Shown here piece by piece: positions 41,528 through 50,072 of a stretch of DNA of 64,000 nt. The first letter of the stretch is position 1. Each line of letters begins with the position of its first letter. Source of the DNA: Verrucomicrobiota bacterium. GTDB lineage: Bacteria; Verrucomicrobiota; Kiritimatiellia; CAIVKH01. Made by a program: the position numbers and the translations under genes. The stretch lies in contig JACKPT010000010.1 in assembly GCA_024233345.1 (NCBI GenBank), forward strand, positions 62,001-126,000, written 5' to 3'. A model generated the notes under the pieces. It saw only the letters and a list, made by a program, of their open reading frames with translations, had not been told where the DNA came from and made no database searches.

Positions 41528-41636
41528 CCAATCCTCATCCGTGCGATCCGCAAGATCCGTGGGCATTCAGACCAACCCAACCCAAACAGCCATTTGCTGC
41601 GCATCGATTCGTGGTTTTCGTGATATTCGTGGGCAT
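41528..41636 (+). repeat. 109-bp dispersed repeat, right copy
   Basis: 104 of 109 bases identical to 39158-39266, direct orientation. Together they bracket the cassette-like genes. Confidence 0.8.
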
Positions 41637-41916
41637 AATAAACTGAGGAGTGCCGTGTCGGACCACAGATTTCTCCAGGGCATCAACGGGTTACGTCGCC
41701 GGAAACGGGTGTTTGGATGGCTTACGGGCATTTTTGGGGGACGAAAAACAGCTGCAACGAGGTTGAGCTGGTTTCCCGGGAGTAAGCGCGTCTGGCGGGG
41801 CCACAGGCATGAAGAAGCGACGACGGATTGGATGGAGACTCGAACCAGCGGCTCCAGGGTACGGCCACCGCCGCCCATGAGACTTCTTGTTGGCCCGTTA
41901 ATCGCTAAGGCGAGAC

Positions 41917-41944
41917 TTGACGCAGTGCGTCATTGGCGTACAGT
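41917..41944 (+). promoter_or_regulatory. Promoter of the RelE/XRE module
   Basis: TTGACG (41917-41922), 16-base spacer, TACAGT (41939-41944). The ATG follows 6 bases after the -10, so the message is predicted leaderless. Confidence 0.45.
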
Positions 41945-41950
41945 TTCACC

Positions 41951-42268
41951 ATGATCTTTATCGAGACTCCGGTGTTCACCCGGCAGATCATTGCGCTCAT
42001 CCCGGAGGATGCCTATCGGGAGTTGCAGCAGGATTTGGTCTTTAATCCTACCGCGGGCGATGTGATTCCGAACAGTGGCGGTCTCCGGAAGGTCCGGTGG
42101 CGATCGGCCACCCGAGGGAAGCGTGGTGGGTTGCGCGTCATTTACTATTGGTATGTGAAGGACAATGAAATGTACATGCTACTTGCCTATGGCAAGGGAG
42201 AGAAGGATGACCTGAGCGCGAAGGAACTGAAAGTTCTTCGGAAACTTATTGAAGAGGGCATATCATGA
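41951..42268 (+). CDS. RelE/HigB-like toxin
   Basis: 105 residues from the ATG at 41951. The fold follows RelE-type mRNA interferases: FIETPVFTRQIIALIPEDAY, GGLRKVRWRSATRGKRGGLR with the basic catalytic strand, VIYYWYVKDNEMYMLLAYGK and the closing LSAKELKVLRKLIEEG. It overlaps the downstream XRE gene by 4 bases (ATGA). Toxin-first order is as in HigBA/NadS-type modules. Confidence 0.88.
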   Translation: MIFIETPVFTRQIIALIPEDAYRELQQDLVFNPTAGDVIPNSGGLRKVRWRSATRGKRGGLRVIYYWYVKDNEMYMLLAYGKGEKDDLSAKELKVLRKLIEEGIS

Positions 42269-42558
42269 AAAAAGAGCTGTTTGACGAACTGGTTGAGAGC
42301 ATCGAACAGGCGGGGGCGATCCGGAAAGGCGAGCTGAAGCCTGCCCGTGTGTTTGCCTACCGTCCCGTTGAAGTGAAGCGCATTCGGAACAAGCTGCGCG
42401 TCTCGCAGAGCCAGTTTGCCATGATGATCGGGGTGAGCAAATCGACACTTCAGAATTGGGAACAGGGCCGCAGGGAACCAGAGGGTCCGGCCAAGGCCCT
42501 CCTCAAGGTGGTCGACAAGAACCCCGAGGCGGTTCTCGAAGCGCTGCAGGCAAAGTAG
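42265..42558 (+). CDS. XRE-family antitoxin (HigA/NadS-like)
   Basis: 97 residues. An N-terminal toxin-binding helix region (LFDELVESIEQAGAIRKGEL, ending at KPARVF) precedes the HTH: VKRIRNKLRVSQSQFAMMIG, then VSKSTLQNWEQGRREPEG. It would neutralise the RelE-like product and repress the shared promoter. The ATGA overlap gives coupled synthesis. Confidence 0.9.
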   Translation: MKKELFDELVESIEQAGAIRKGELKPARVFAYRPVEVKRIRNKLRVSQSQFAMMIGVSKSTLQNWEQGRREPEGPAKALLKVVDKNPEAVLEALQAK

Positions 42559-42726
42559 CCGAGGCCAACCACCGGCTTCTGCAAACGGACTGCCGCCCGT
42601 CGCAGAGCCCGGCCGTTGGGTAGACCGGCGTTTTAAGCGGATGACAGACCTGCGTATGAAAGTGGCCGCACCTTTCACACGCGGAAGAAACAACCAGCGC
42701 GGGCGGCACATAGGAAAAGACAAGCC

Positions 42727-43458
42727 ATGGCAACAGAAAACAGCAGAGTGGTCTTAATCACGGGCGGGAACAAGGGATTGGGCAAGGAGATCGGGCGACA
42801 GTTGGGGGCGCTCGGATACACGGTGGTCCTGACAGCGCGGGACGAACAGGCTGGCGCGGCGGCGGTGGCGGAACTCACGGATTCGGGGATTGATGCCCAC
42901 GCGGTTCGGCTCGATGTCACCAGTGCCGACGATATCGCCGATGTTGTGCGCTACCTCGACACCCAGTTCGGCAAACTCGACGTGCTTGTGAACAACGCTG
43001 GGATTGCTATCGAGTGGGATGGAAGGCCAACCGACGCCGACAAGATCCGCCGCACCCTCGAAGTGAACCTAATTGCACCCTTCGCAGTCACGGAGGCCCT
43101 CGTGCCGCTCCTCTCGCGGAGTGACGACGCCCGGGTGATCAACCATTCGTCGATGCTCGGCTCGATGGGGGCCGCTGAGAGCGGATGGGAACAGATGGCG
43201 ACCTTCATGACCGTAGGGTACTCGACCTCAAAGGCCGGGCTTAACATGCTGACATTGATTCAATCCAAGACGCTGGCAACCAAGGGGATCGCCGTCGCCG
43301 CGGCCCATCCCGGGTGGGTGAAGACTGACCTCGGAAGCCAGGCAGCGCCAATGGAGGTTGACGAGGGCGCCCGCACGGTCGTCGATCTCGTGACCATTGG
43401 CCGTGAGCAATTCCCACACGGCCAGTTAATGCATAAAGGCGAGCGCATGCCCTGGTAA
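42727..43458 (+). CDS. Short-chain dehydrogenase/reductase
   Basis: 243 residues, classical SDR: ITGGNKGLGKEIG (cofactor loop), NNAG, NHSSMLGSM (catalytic Ser) and YSTSK (Tyr, Lys). Arg following the second strand (TARDE) suggests NADPH. It resembles carbonyl-reductase-like SDRs; the substrate is unknown. It stands alone in the accessory region between the toxin-antitoxin pair and the OLD nuclease. Confidence 0.9.
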   Translation: MATENSRVVLITGGNKGLGKEIGRQLGALGYTVVLTARDEQAGAAAVAELTDSGIDAHAVRLDVTSADDIADVVRYLDTQFGKLDVLVNNAGIAIEWDGRPTDADKIRRTLEVNLIAPFAVTEALVPLLSRSDDARVINHSSMLGSMGAAESGWEQMATFMTVGYSTSKAGLNMLTLIQSKTLATKGIAVAAAHPGWVKTDLGSQAAPMEVDEGARTVVDLVTIGREQFPHGQLMHKGERMPW

Positions 43459-43511
43459 CACCAGGCGAAAGCCTTATTCGACAATCTCGTTCGATCCCAC
43501 GAATTGACATA

Positions 43512-45194
43512 ATGATAGACGGGTTTTCCATACACGGTTATCGCAGCTTCGACCAAACGGGCGTTCGCGCCCCAGATTTGTCGAAGGTCAATGCCTTTAT
43601 AGGAAAGAACAACAGCGGTAAGTCCAACATTCTCCGGTTTATCGCACTCCTCGCTGATCTAACGAAGCCACGCGGATACAACGAGCGCGCCCCAACACTC
43701 GATCCACTTCTGGACTACTGCCTCAATGATACCCAGAAGCAAATCGCATTCGGCATTCAAGTGAAGGCTGGAGGGTTTACAGATGACATTTTCTCATCAA
43801 TTCGCGAACCCTTTGGCAACGCGTGGGATGATGTGTTCCCTGATAACAGAGATTCCATGTGGTTCCATTTCAAGGCGTCGGCACAGAAGGAGCCACTTGA
43901 AAGCAGTATTGAGGCACTGGCCGGATTGATCGCCAAGAAGTGTCGACCGGAGTTCACTAACCGCCTCACGAGTCAACTTTGCCGTTACACGGGCGGCTCA
44001 GAGCAAAAGCGAAATCATGACATCGCTCAGGCCCTTCATGGGCGTGTCAACCTCGGGCTGACCGTGAGTACGATTGAAGCATTTCGCAGGATATCTGATG
44101 GCGGAGGGCATGTATTGTCTGGAAGTGGCCTCATCAAGGAACTCCGCAAACTGCAGGCACCGGAACTTGCTCAGTACGATGCTGGGAAAAAGCGCTTTGC
44201 GCGGATAAATGCTTTTCTGGAATCGCTATTGGGGGTTGCGGGTGCTCACCTTGAGATTCCGGCCGAAAAGGACGAAATATACGTTACCCTCGACGGGAAG
44301 GTATTGCCGCTTGGTTCTCTTGGCACGGGAATTCATGAACTGATAATCATGGCCGCAGCGGTGACTCTTGTTGACAACAGCATTTTCTGCATTGAGGAGC
44401 CGGAGATTCACCTTCACCCCGACCTCCAGAAGAAGTTTATTCGATATATTGCGGCGCACACTTCGAATCAGTACTTGATCGCTACACACTCCAACGCATT
44501 GTTCGATTTGCCCGACGTCAGCCTGTACAGATGCTGGCAAGAAGATGGCAAGGGGCGATGCGAGCTTATCGCGACAGCCCAAGACAAATTCTTTGTACTT
44601 CAGGACCTCGGGTACCGCCCGAGCGATCTACTCCAAGCGAATTATGTAATCTGGGTTGAGGGACCATCGGATCGAATTTATGTCAATCGCTGGATTAAGG
44701 AGAAAGCGCCAGAGCTTGTCGAAGGCGTACACTACGCAATCATGTTCTACGGCGGCAGGCTACTCGCTCATCTTGCCTATGACGACCCATCGATCGATGA
44801 CTTCATCAAATTGTCACGTCTCAATCGCAGCGCATGCATCATCATTGATAGCGACAAGCGCGGGCTGTACGCGAAATTGAACGCCACGAAAAAGCGCGTT
44901 ATTGAAGATTTTCGCAAATCGAAACGGTTAGTCTGGGTAACGAAGGGCAAAACGATTGAGAACTACATCGCTGGTCCATCATTCAACAAGGCGGTTCTTA
45001 CAGTACACCCCAAAGCAAGTAAGCGCCCCAAATGGAACCGTTTCACCGATATGACCAGACTCTCGGCATCAACAACAATCGACAAAGTCGGCGTTGCGCG
45101 TGAGGTAGCTTTGGGTCAACCTCAATTCGATGTTCTTGATCTGGATGCTGAGGTGGGACGACTGATTGCAGATGTCCGCAGGCACAATGGATGA
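43512..45194 (+). CDS. OLD-family ATPase/TOPRIM nuclease
   Basis: 560 residues. ABC-type ATPase: Walker A GKNNSGKSN (31-39), signature-like LGSLGTGIHELIIMAAAV, Walker B with FCIEEPEIHLHPDLQKKFI and an ATHSN switch. The C-terminal TOPRIM nuclease has VEGPSDRIYVNRW (Glu) and IIIDSDKRG (DxD). OLD proteins degrade DNA and protect against phage. No UvrD-like helicase (Gabija partner), retron or other companion is adjacent, so this is a single-gene class 1 OLD. AT-rich composition suggests horizontal gain. Confidence 0.88.
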   Translation: MIDGFSIHGYRSFDQTGVRAPDLSKVNAFIGKNNSGKSNILRFIALLADLTKPRGYNERAPTLDPLLDYCLNDTQKQIAFGIQVKAGGFTDDIFSSIREPFGNAWDDVFPDNRDSMWFHFKASAQKEPLESSIEALAGLIAKKCRPEFTNRLTSQLCRYTGGSEQKRNHDIAQALHGRVNLGLTVSTIEAFRRISDGGGHVLSGSGLIKELRKLQAPELAQYDAGKKRFARINAFLESLLGVAGAHLEIPAEKDEIYVTLDGKVLPLGSLGTGIHELIIMAAAVTLVDNSIFCIEEPEIHLHPDLQKKFIRYIAAHTSNQYLIATHSNALFDLPDVSLYRCWQEDGKGRCELIATAQDKFFVLQDLGYRPSDLLQANYVIWVEGPSDRIYVNRWIKEKAPELVEGVHYAIMFYGGRLLAHLAYDDPSIDDFIKLSRLNRSACIIIDSDKRGLYAKLNATKKRVIEDFRKSKRLVWVTKGKTIENYIAGPSFNKAVLTVHPKASKRPKWNRFTDMTRLSASTTIDKVGVAREVALGQPQFDVLDLDAEVGRLIADVRRHNG

Positions 45195-45683
45195 ATCAAG
45201 GATCGAACAAACTGAGGATTGGTTCCGACTGCAAAGCGGTCGGCGACTAATCCCTGGTTCAAGAAGCTGTGTCCCGCGTCCATAGGGCAATAGTTCGGAT
45301 GGGGTGAGGTAAGCCGAGGGTTAGGAAGGAGTTGTCCGCGTATTTTGGGGACAATCTGCGGCGCATCGGCATCTTTTTCTGTGGGAGTGGGTGGTCCCAA
45401 TGTCCGGAAAGGGGGCGGTGGGGAAACAGGTGGAAACAGGCTTCGGGTAATTAGTGGGTCAATCGCAATAAACAGACAGAGAAGCGATTGCGATTAGGAT
45501 TGGGATTGGGAGCAACGGGTGGTCCTTGAATCTCATGATAGGTACTGAAGGCACATATTACCTATCCCCAGTCCCCCCATCCAAGTCGGACTGGTGGGTG
45601 CCTTTCCCCGCGCGGGGTGCGACCATTTACATTTCACTCGTGTGCTGATTTGGATAGGGTGGGGGCGGCAGGGCGAGGGTTTC
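45195..45683. other. Intergenic region, 489 bases
   Basis: No gene or repeat recognised. A purine-rich stretch with GGGATTGGGA wording lies near 45500. GAGG at 45675-45678 is the ribosome site of the antiporter. Confidence 0.3.
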
Positions 45684-47759
45684 ATGCACGGAGTTTCCTT
45701 TATTCAGGATCTGGCGGTGGTGATGATCGTGGCTGGTGTGGTCACGGTGATCTTTCATCGTCTTCGTCAGCCGGTGATCCTGGGCTATATTCTCGCCGGA
45801 TTTATCATCGGCCCCCACACCCCGCCATTTCCGCTTGTCGCCAATACGGAGACCATTCAGACCCTGGCCGATCTCGGGGTGGTTTTTCTGATGTTCTCCC
45901 TGGGCTTGGAGTTTCATCTGCGCAAGCTGCAACGGGTCGGAATGCCCGCGATGTTGACTGCAGTTTTTGAAGTGTTGTGTCTGTTGTTGATCGGTCATGA
46001 AATCGGCGCGCTGTTTGGGTGGACGCCGATGGAGCGGATTTTCCTTGGCTGTATCCTCGCAATCTCTTCCACCGCGATCATTGTGACGCATCTCCGGGAA
46101 TCGGGTTTATTGAAGGGGGATGCCGGCCAGTTTATCACCGGACTGCTGGTGATGGAGGATGTCGCGGTCATCCTGATGATGGTGCTGCTGCCGGGACTGG
46201 CCCGAACCGGGGAACTCCCGACCAGCGAGATCGCCCTGACCATGCTGCAACTGATCCTGTTTTTGGTGGGCCTGATTGTGGTCGGCTTGATCGTGGTGCC
46301 GCGACTGTTGAAATATGTTTCCCGGTTCAACAGCGATGAAATGCTGTTGGTGACCATCCTTGCCCTGTGTTTTGGCACCGCCATGCTTGCGGCAAAGCTG
46401 GAATACAGTGTGGCCCTCGGTGCCTTTATCATCGGAGCGATTGTCGCGGAATCGCGCGAATTGGGTCGGGTGACCCGCTTGATGGCCCCGATTCGAGATC
46501 TGTTCATGGCGGTGTTTTTTGTCGCCATCGGCATGATGATCAAACCCTCCTATCTGCTGGATCATCTCGGCCCGGTCCTGGTGATCACCCTCCTGTTTGT
46601 TCCGGGAAAGATGCTGGCCTGTTCGCTGGGAGCGTTCCTGACCGGGCGGGATGCCAAGACCTCGCTGGTGATTGGCGCGAACATGGCCCAGTTGGGGGAG
46701 TTTGCGTTTGTCCTCGCGGCCCTCGGCCAATCCCTGGGCTCGGTGGGAACTTTTCTCTATCCGGTGGTGGCGGCGGTGACGGTCCTCAGTGCGGTGCTGC
46801 GTCCGCACCTGATTCATCGGGCTCCCGACCTTGCTACCTGGGTCACCGGGCGGCTGCCTGCACCAGTGGTCGCCTGGCTGACGGTTTACAATCGATGGGT
46901 CCTGCAGTTGGGGACGCACCGGCGAGCCAATCCGGCCATGAAGTTTGTCCGCAGCCTGACCTTTCAGATCGCCATCACCGTATGCCTCATTGCCGCGGCA
47001 TTCGTGGCCGGCGCCTTTCTTGCCCGGTATATTGTCGCACACCCTCAGGGGCTGCCCCACTGGCTGGGGGGCGCTCCGACGGTCATCTGGATGGGCATCG
47101 TGATCTTGCTCCTGCCCCTGTACATTGCGGTGGTGCGCAAGATGCAGGCCCTCGCCATGCTGTTATCAGAAATCGCGGTGGCGGATCGGGAACTCGAGAA
47201 GAGAAGGGCCCACCCCCTGCGCCGTCTTCTTTCTCACACCATGTTTCTGCTTCAATTGGTTTTGCTGGGCATGATCACCCTGCTGGCCAGTGCCGCCCTT
47301 CTCCCCCCCTGGCAAACCCTGGGGGTGTTGCTGTTGATCATCATACTACTCGTCCTCGGGTTCGGGAAGGTGTTCAACAAATGGTACTCGCGTGGCAAAT
47401 TCGCCCTGCTGGAAACCTTGAGCGAACCGCCACTCACGGAAGAGGCGTCCGAACCTCCAGCTCCTCTGCCGGATTTGCTGCGGGATGCCAAGCTGGTCAC
47501 GGTGATCCTGCCGCAGGGGACGGCGGTAGCGGGCAAGCTGATCAGCGAGCTGGAGCTGCGCACCAGGTTCGGGGTCAGTATTGTTGCAATCCGCCGCGCA
47601 CAGGAGAACCTCATCAATCCGGGACCCGATGATGAACTGCGAGAGGGTGATCAGGTTCTCCTCATCGGGGATGATGCTCACCTGGCCGAAGCCTCCCAGT
47701 GCCTGCGTTCCGGCCACCGCCCAAGTTCGGGGGTCGTCGAGGGTTCGCTCCGCCTCTGA
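45684..47759 (+). CDS. CPA2-family cation:proton antiporter (KefB/YbaL-like) with TrkA-C domain
   Basis: 691 residues from the ATG at 45684. The first 400 residues are the Na+/H+ exchanger domain with about twelve helices (FHRLRQPVILGYILAGFIIG, TLADLGVVFLMFSLGLEF, GLLVMEDVAVILMMVLLPG), then two to three further helices and a cytosolic TrkA-C domain (LVTVILPQGTAVAGKLISEL, EGDQVLLIGDDAHLAEA). There is no RCK_N/NAD domain between, unlike KefB and KefC. Likely K+ or Na+ efflux coupled to protons. Confidence 0.9.
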   Translation: MHGVSFIQDLAVVMIVAGVVTVIFHRLRQPVILGYILAGFIIGPHTPPFPLVANTETIQTLADLGVVFLMFSLGLEFHLRKLQRVGMPAMLTAVFEVLCLLLIGHEIGALFGWTPMERIFLGCILAISSTAIIVTHLRESGLLKGDAGQFITGLLVMEDVAVILMMVLLPGLARTGELPTSEIALTMLQLILFLVGLIVVGLIVVPRLLKYVSRFNSDEMLLVTILALCFGTAMLAAKLEYSVALGAFIIGAIVAESRELGRVTRLMAPIRDLFMAVFFVAIGMMIKPSYLLDHLGPVLVITLLFVPGKMLACSLGAFLTGRDAKTSLVIGANMAQLGEFAFVLAALGQSLGSVGTFLYPVVAAVTVLSAVLRPHLIHRAPDLATWVTGRLPAPVVAWLTVYNRWVLQLGTHRRANPAMKFVRSLTFQIAITVCLIAAAFVAGAFLARYIVAHPQGLPHWLGGAPTVIWMGIVILLLPLYIAVVRKMQALAMLLSEIAVADRELEKRRAHPLRRLLSHTMFLLQLVLLGMITLLASAALLPPWQTLGVLLLIIILLVLGFGKVFNKWYSRGKFALLETLSEPPLTEEASEPPAPLPDLLRDAKLVTVILPQGTAVAGKLISELELRTRFGVSIVAIRRAQENLINPGPDDELREGDQVLLIGDDAHLAEASQCLRSGHRPSSGVVEGSLRL

Positions 47760-47842
47760 ACCCGAAACCGCGACCAGGCAAGGCCGGCTCTTGATTCTGC
47801 GCGTGAATGGGCCAGCCTCTCCGTCCCATCGCTCACATTATA

Positions 47843-47861
47843 GATAATGATTGTCATTATC
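47843..47861. promoter_or_regulatory. Fur box
   Basis: GATAATGATTGTCATTATC agrees with the 19-bp Fur consensus at 17 of 19 positions. It lies 198 bases before the PEP-CTERM gene with no other annotated gene downstream, and a 9-bp-stem hairpin (47898-47945) follows it. Confidence 0.75.
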
Positions 47862-47897
47862 GACAAAATGCTGCCGTATGCCTGTGTGTAAAATTCT

Positions 47898-47945
47898 CCA
47901 TGAACCGTTACAGTTCCTTGTCATGGTGATGCTTAAGGTTCATGG
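47898..47945 (+). ncRNA. Hairpin downstream of the Fur box (possible iron-regulated sRNA)
   Basis: CCATGAACC pairs perfectly with GGTTCATGG around a 30-base loop. It might be part of a Fur-controlled leader or small RNA; there is no clear terminator, so this is only a suggestion. Confidence 0.25.
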
Positions 47946-48058
47946 TGAGATCGAATTTTGCCCTCGATCCGCAAATTTAACTTTATTACTTGCATGGCCT
48001 ATGTCCATCTGATAGCAGTGGGCAGTAGTTTCCATCATGGATTAACTCGAGTGTATCT

Positions 48059-48835
48059 ATGAAGCCCATCAGTGTTTTGTTGTGTATCGTCATGAGCGTG
48101 TGCGTTGCGACGGCCCCGTCCCTGCGCGCCGCGATATTCGAACAGACCGAAGTATTCAGTGGGATTCCCAATCTGGAGGAGGATCTGGAATTCCAGCAGT
48201 GGAATCCGGACTGGGGCACCCTGAATTCCATTTTCATTCAACTCAGTCTGACCGCGAATGGTGGCGCCTACCAGGTTGATAATGATTCGGGTACCGGCTC
48301 ATCCAGTGATGTTTCCTTTGGCGCAAATGGCAACCTGTCCTCTTCCGATGTGTGGCTGTTCAATGGAGCCAATGCCACGATTTTCAACAGCGACATCATT
48401 GCGGCCACCACCGCCAACATCACCCTCACCGGCAATGATGGTGACGCGGAGGTGGGCGGCACCGGAAACTTCAGTTTGCAGGGAACAGACTACGGGCAGG
48501 TGATCGGCGGTGAAGTCACCAGTTCCGGTTCGGACTTCGTGGGGGCCCTCTGGTACGACTTTGGCGGCCGCAGTTATCTGGGTTCCGGGACGTTCACCCT
48601 GACCGCATCGATCGATCAGTACACAACCCTCGGCTCCATCTCCGGTGTGCAGCAATTGATTACGCCCCTGGATGTCGAGGGGTTCGTGCGGGTCACCTAT
48701 GACTATGACGGGCCAGGCCCCTTCGGGCCTGCACCGGTTCCCGAGCCCACCACCTTGATTCTGTTCGTCCTCGGCGCCGCCGCCAGCTATCGCCGGGTCC
48801 GGGTTGGGCCGGATCGGTTTCAGTTCCGGCCGTGA
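48059..48835 (+). CDS. PEP-CTERM exosortase-substrate protein
   Basis: 258 residues. Signal peptide (ISVLLCIVMSVCVATAPSLR), a beta-rich body (FSGIPNLEEDLEFQQWNPDW, resembling choice-of-anchor E domains) and a C-terminal sorting signal PVPEPTTLILFVLGAAASYRR. PEP-CTERM proteins are handed to an exosortase and the extracellular matrix. The tail after the RR is longer than usual (VRVGPDRFQFRP). No exosortase is in the window. Confidence 0.88.
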   Translation: MKPISVLLCIVMSVCVATAPSLRAAIFEQTEVFSGIPNLEEDLEFQQWNPDWGTLNSIFIQLSLTANGGAYQVDNDSGTGSSSDVSFGANGNLSSSDVWLFNGANATIFNSDIIAATTANITLTGNDGDAEVGGTGNFSLQGTDYGQVIGGEVTSSGSDFVGALWYDFGGRSYLGSGTFTLTASIDQYTTLGSISGVQQLITPLDVEGFVRVTYDYDGPGPFGPAPVPEPTTLILFVLGAAASYRRVRVGPDRFQFRP

Positions 48836-49008
48836 TGGCACCGCGGGCCGGTGACCTTGAGCCTGAGCCCGGGCGAACCTTGGGCTCCGGAAATTACCTT
48901 GGGTCTGTATGGATTCCAATCTTGACGCGAGACAGGAGGAGTGCGTACCGTCTCTCGTTTCCGTTTAGGGCGGATCAAAGAGTCCCTACCGGGGCAAAGC
49001 GCGTCGTT

Positions 49009-49082
49009 TGCCCGATGGTGTAATGGCAGCACACGGCCCTTTGGAGGCCAGAGTCTAGGTTCGAGTCCTAGTCGGGCAACCA
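49009..49082 (+). tRNA. tRNA-Gln (anticodon TTG)
   Basis: Cloverleaf of 74 bases: acceptor TGCCCGA/TCGGGCA, anticodon stem GGCC/GGCC with loop CTTTGGA (anticodon TTG, position 37 G), T arm CTAGG-TTCGAGT-CCTAG, discriminator A and an encoded CCA. It ends 12 bases before the prs start codon, so the two are probably co-transcribed. Confidence 0.95.
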
Positions 49083-49094
49083 GATGAAATCACA

Positions 49095-50039
49095 ATGACA
49101 ACGACCTTGAAAATTTTAGCGGGCAATGCCCATCTCGATCTGGCCAGGCAAGTGGCCGACTACATTGGGCAACCCTTGGGCGATGTCGACATCAGTCGTT
49201 TCCCGGACGGGGAAATATTTGTAAAAATCGCGGAGAACATCCGGGGGCAGGACATTTTTATTTTTCAACCGACCAGCTATCCGCCCAATGAGAACCTGAT
49301 GGAACTGCTGATCATGATGGATGCCGCGAAGCGGGCATCCGCCGCGCGCATCACCCCTGTCATGTCGTTTTATGGGTATGGCCGGCAAGACCGCAAGGAC
49401 CAGCCGCGGGTGCCGATTACCGCAAAACTGGTGGCCAATTTGCTGGTCGCAGCGGGAGCGGACCGGGTGATTACCATGGATATGCATGCCCAGCAGATCC
49501 AGGGCTTTTTTGACATACCGGTCGATCACCTGTTCGCGGCACCGATTATCGTCAAGCATTTGCGCGAGCGGGATTTGTGCGGGGAGAACATGGTGGTGGT
49601 TTCTCCGGATCCGGGCGGATTGAAAATGGCCTATGCCTATTCGAACATGCTTAAATCCGGACTTGCGATTGTCGGCAAACAGCGTAAAAGCCCGACCGAG
49701 GTCGAGGCCATCAACATCGTCGGCGATGTCGAGGGCAAGGATGTTTTAATCGTTGATGACTTGACGACGACCGCGGGAACCTTATGCTCCGCAGCCAATT
49801 TGGTGAAGGCGAGGGGAGCGCGAACGATCCTCGCCGCGGTGACCCATTGCCTGTTGACCGACAAGGGCATTGAGCGATTGAAGGCGTCACCCATCAAGGA
49901 ACTGATCACCACGAACACGGTGCCGCCCAAGGACTGGCTCGGGTTCCCGGTGACCATTCTGTCGGTGGCGGACCTGCTGGCGGAGGCGATTTTACGGGTA
50001 CACAATAACCAATCCGTGACATCGCTGTTCAGAATTTAA
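49095..50039 (+). CDS. prs: Ribose-phosphate pyrophosphokinase
   Basis: 314 residues, the family's usual length. FPDGEIFVKIAENIRGQDIF, SFYGYGRQDRKDQPRVPITA (ATP and catalytic residues), ITMDMHAQQIQGFFDIPVDH and the PRPP loop VDDLTTTAGT are clear; the loop differs from the usual VDDMIDTGGT. It makes PRPP for nucleotide, His and Trp synthesis. prs followed by rplY and pth is a common bacterial order. Confidence 0.95.
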   Translation: MTTTLKILAGNAHLDLARQVADYIGQPLGDVDISRFPDGEIFVKIAENIRGQDIFIFQPTSYPPNENLMELLIMMDAAKRASAARITPVMSFYGYGRQDRKDQPRVPITAKLVANLLVAAGADRVITMDMHAQQIQGFFDIPVDHLFAAPIIVKHLRERDLCGENMVVVSPDPGGLKMAYAYSNMLKSGLAIVGKQRKSPTEVEAINIVGDVEGKDVLIVDDLTTTAGTLCSAANLVKARGARTILAAVTHCLLTDKGIERLKASPIKELITTNTVPPKDWLGFPVTILSVADLLAEAILRVHNNQSVTSLFRI

Positions 50040-50072
50040 GTGAGGGTTGACTGAAAAACGGAGAAGGAAGAT

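Larger units (their letters stand above)
41284..41950. other. Repeat-filled intergenic region
   Basis: 667 bases holding a REP-like pair (41380-41454), the second 109-bp repeat (41528-41636), a TTGTTGG (41887-41893) and the promoter of the RelE/XRE pair. One open frame covers part of it but has no domain and crosses both repeat types, so I do not call it. Confidence 0.5.

Noticed and set aside
41466..41954. Plus-strand frame of 162 codons
   Set aside because: Crosses the 109-bp repeat and ends over the RelE promoter; translation is featureless.
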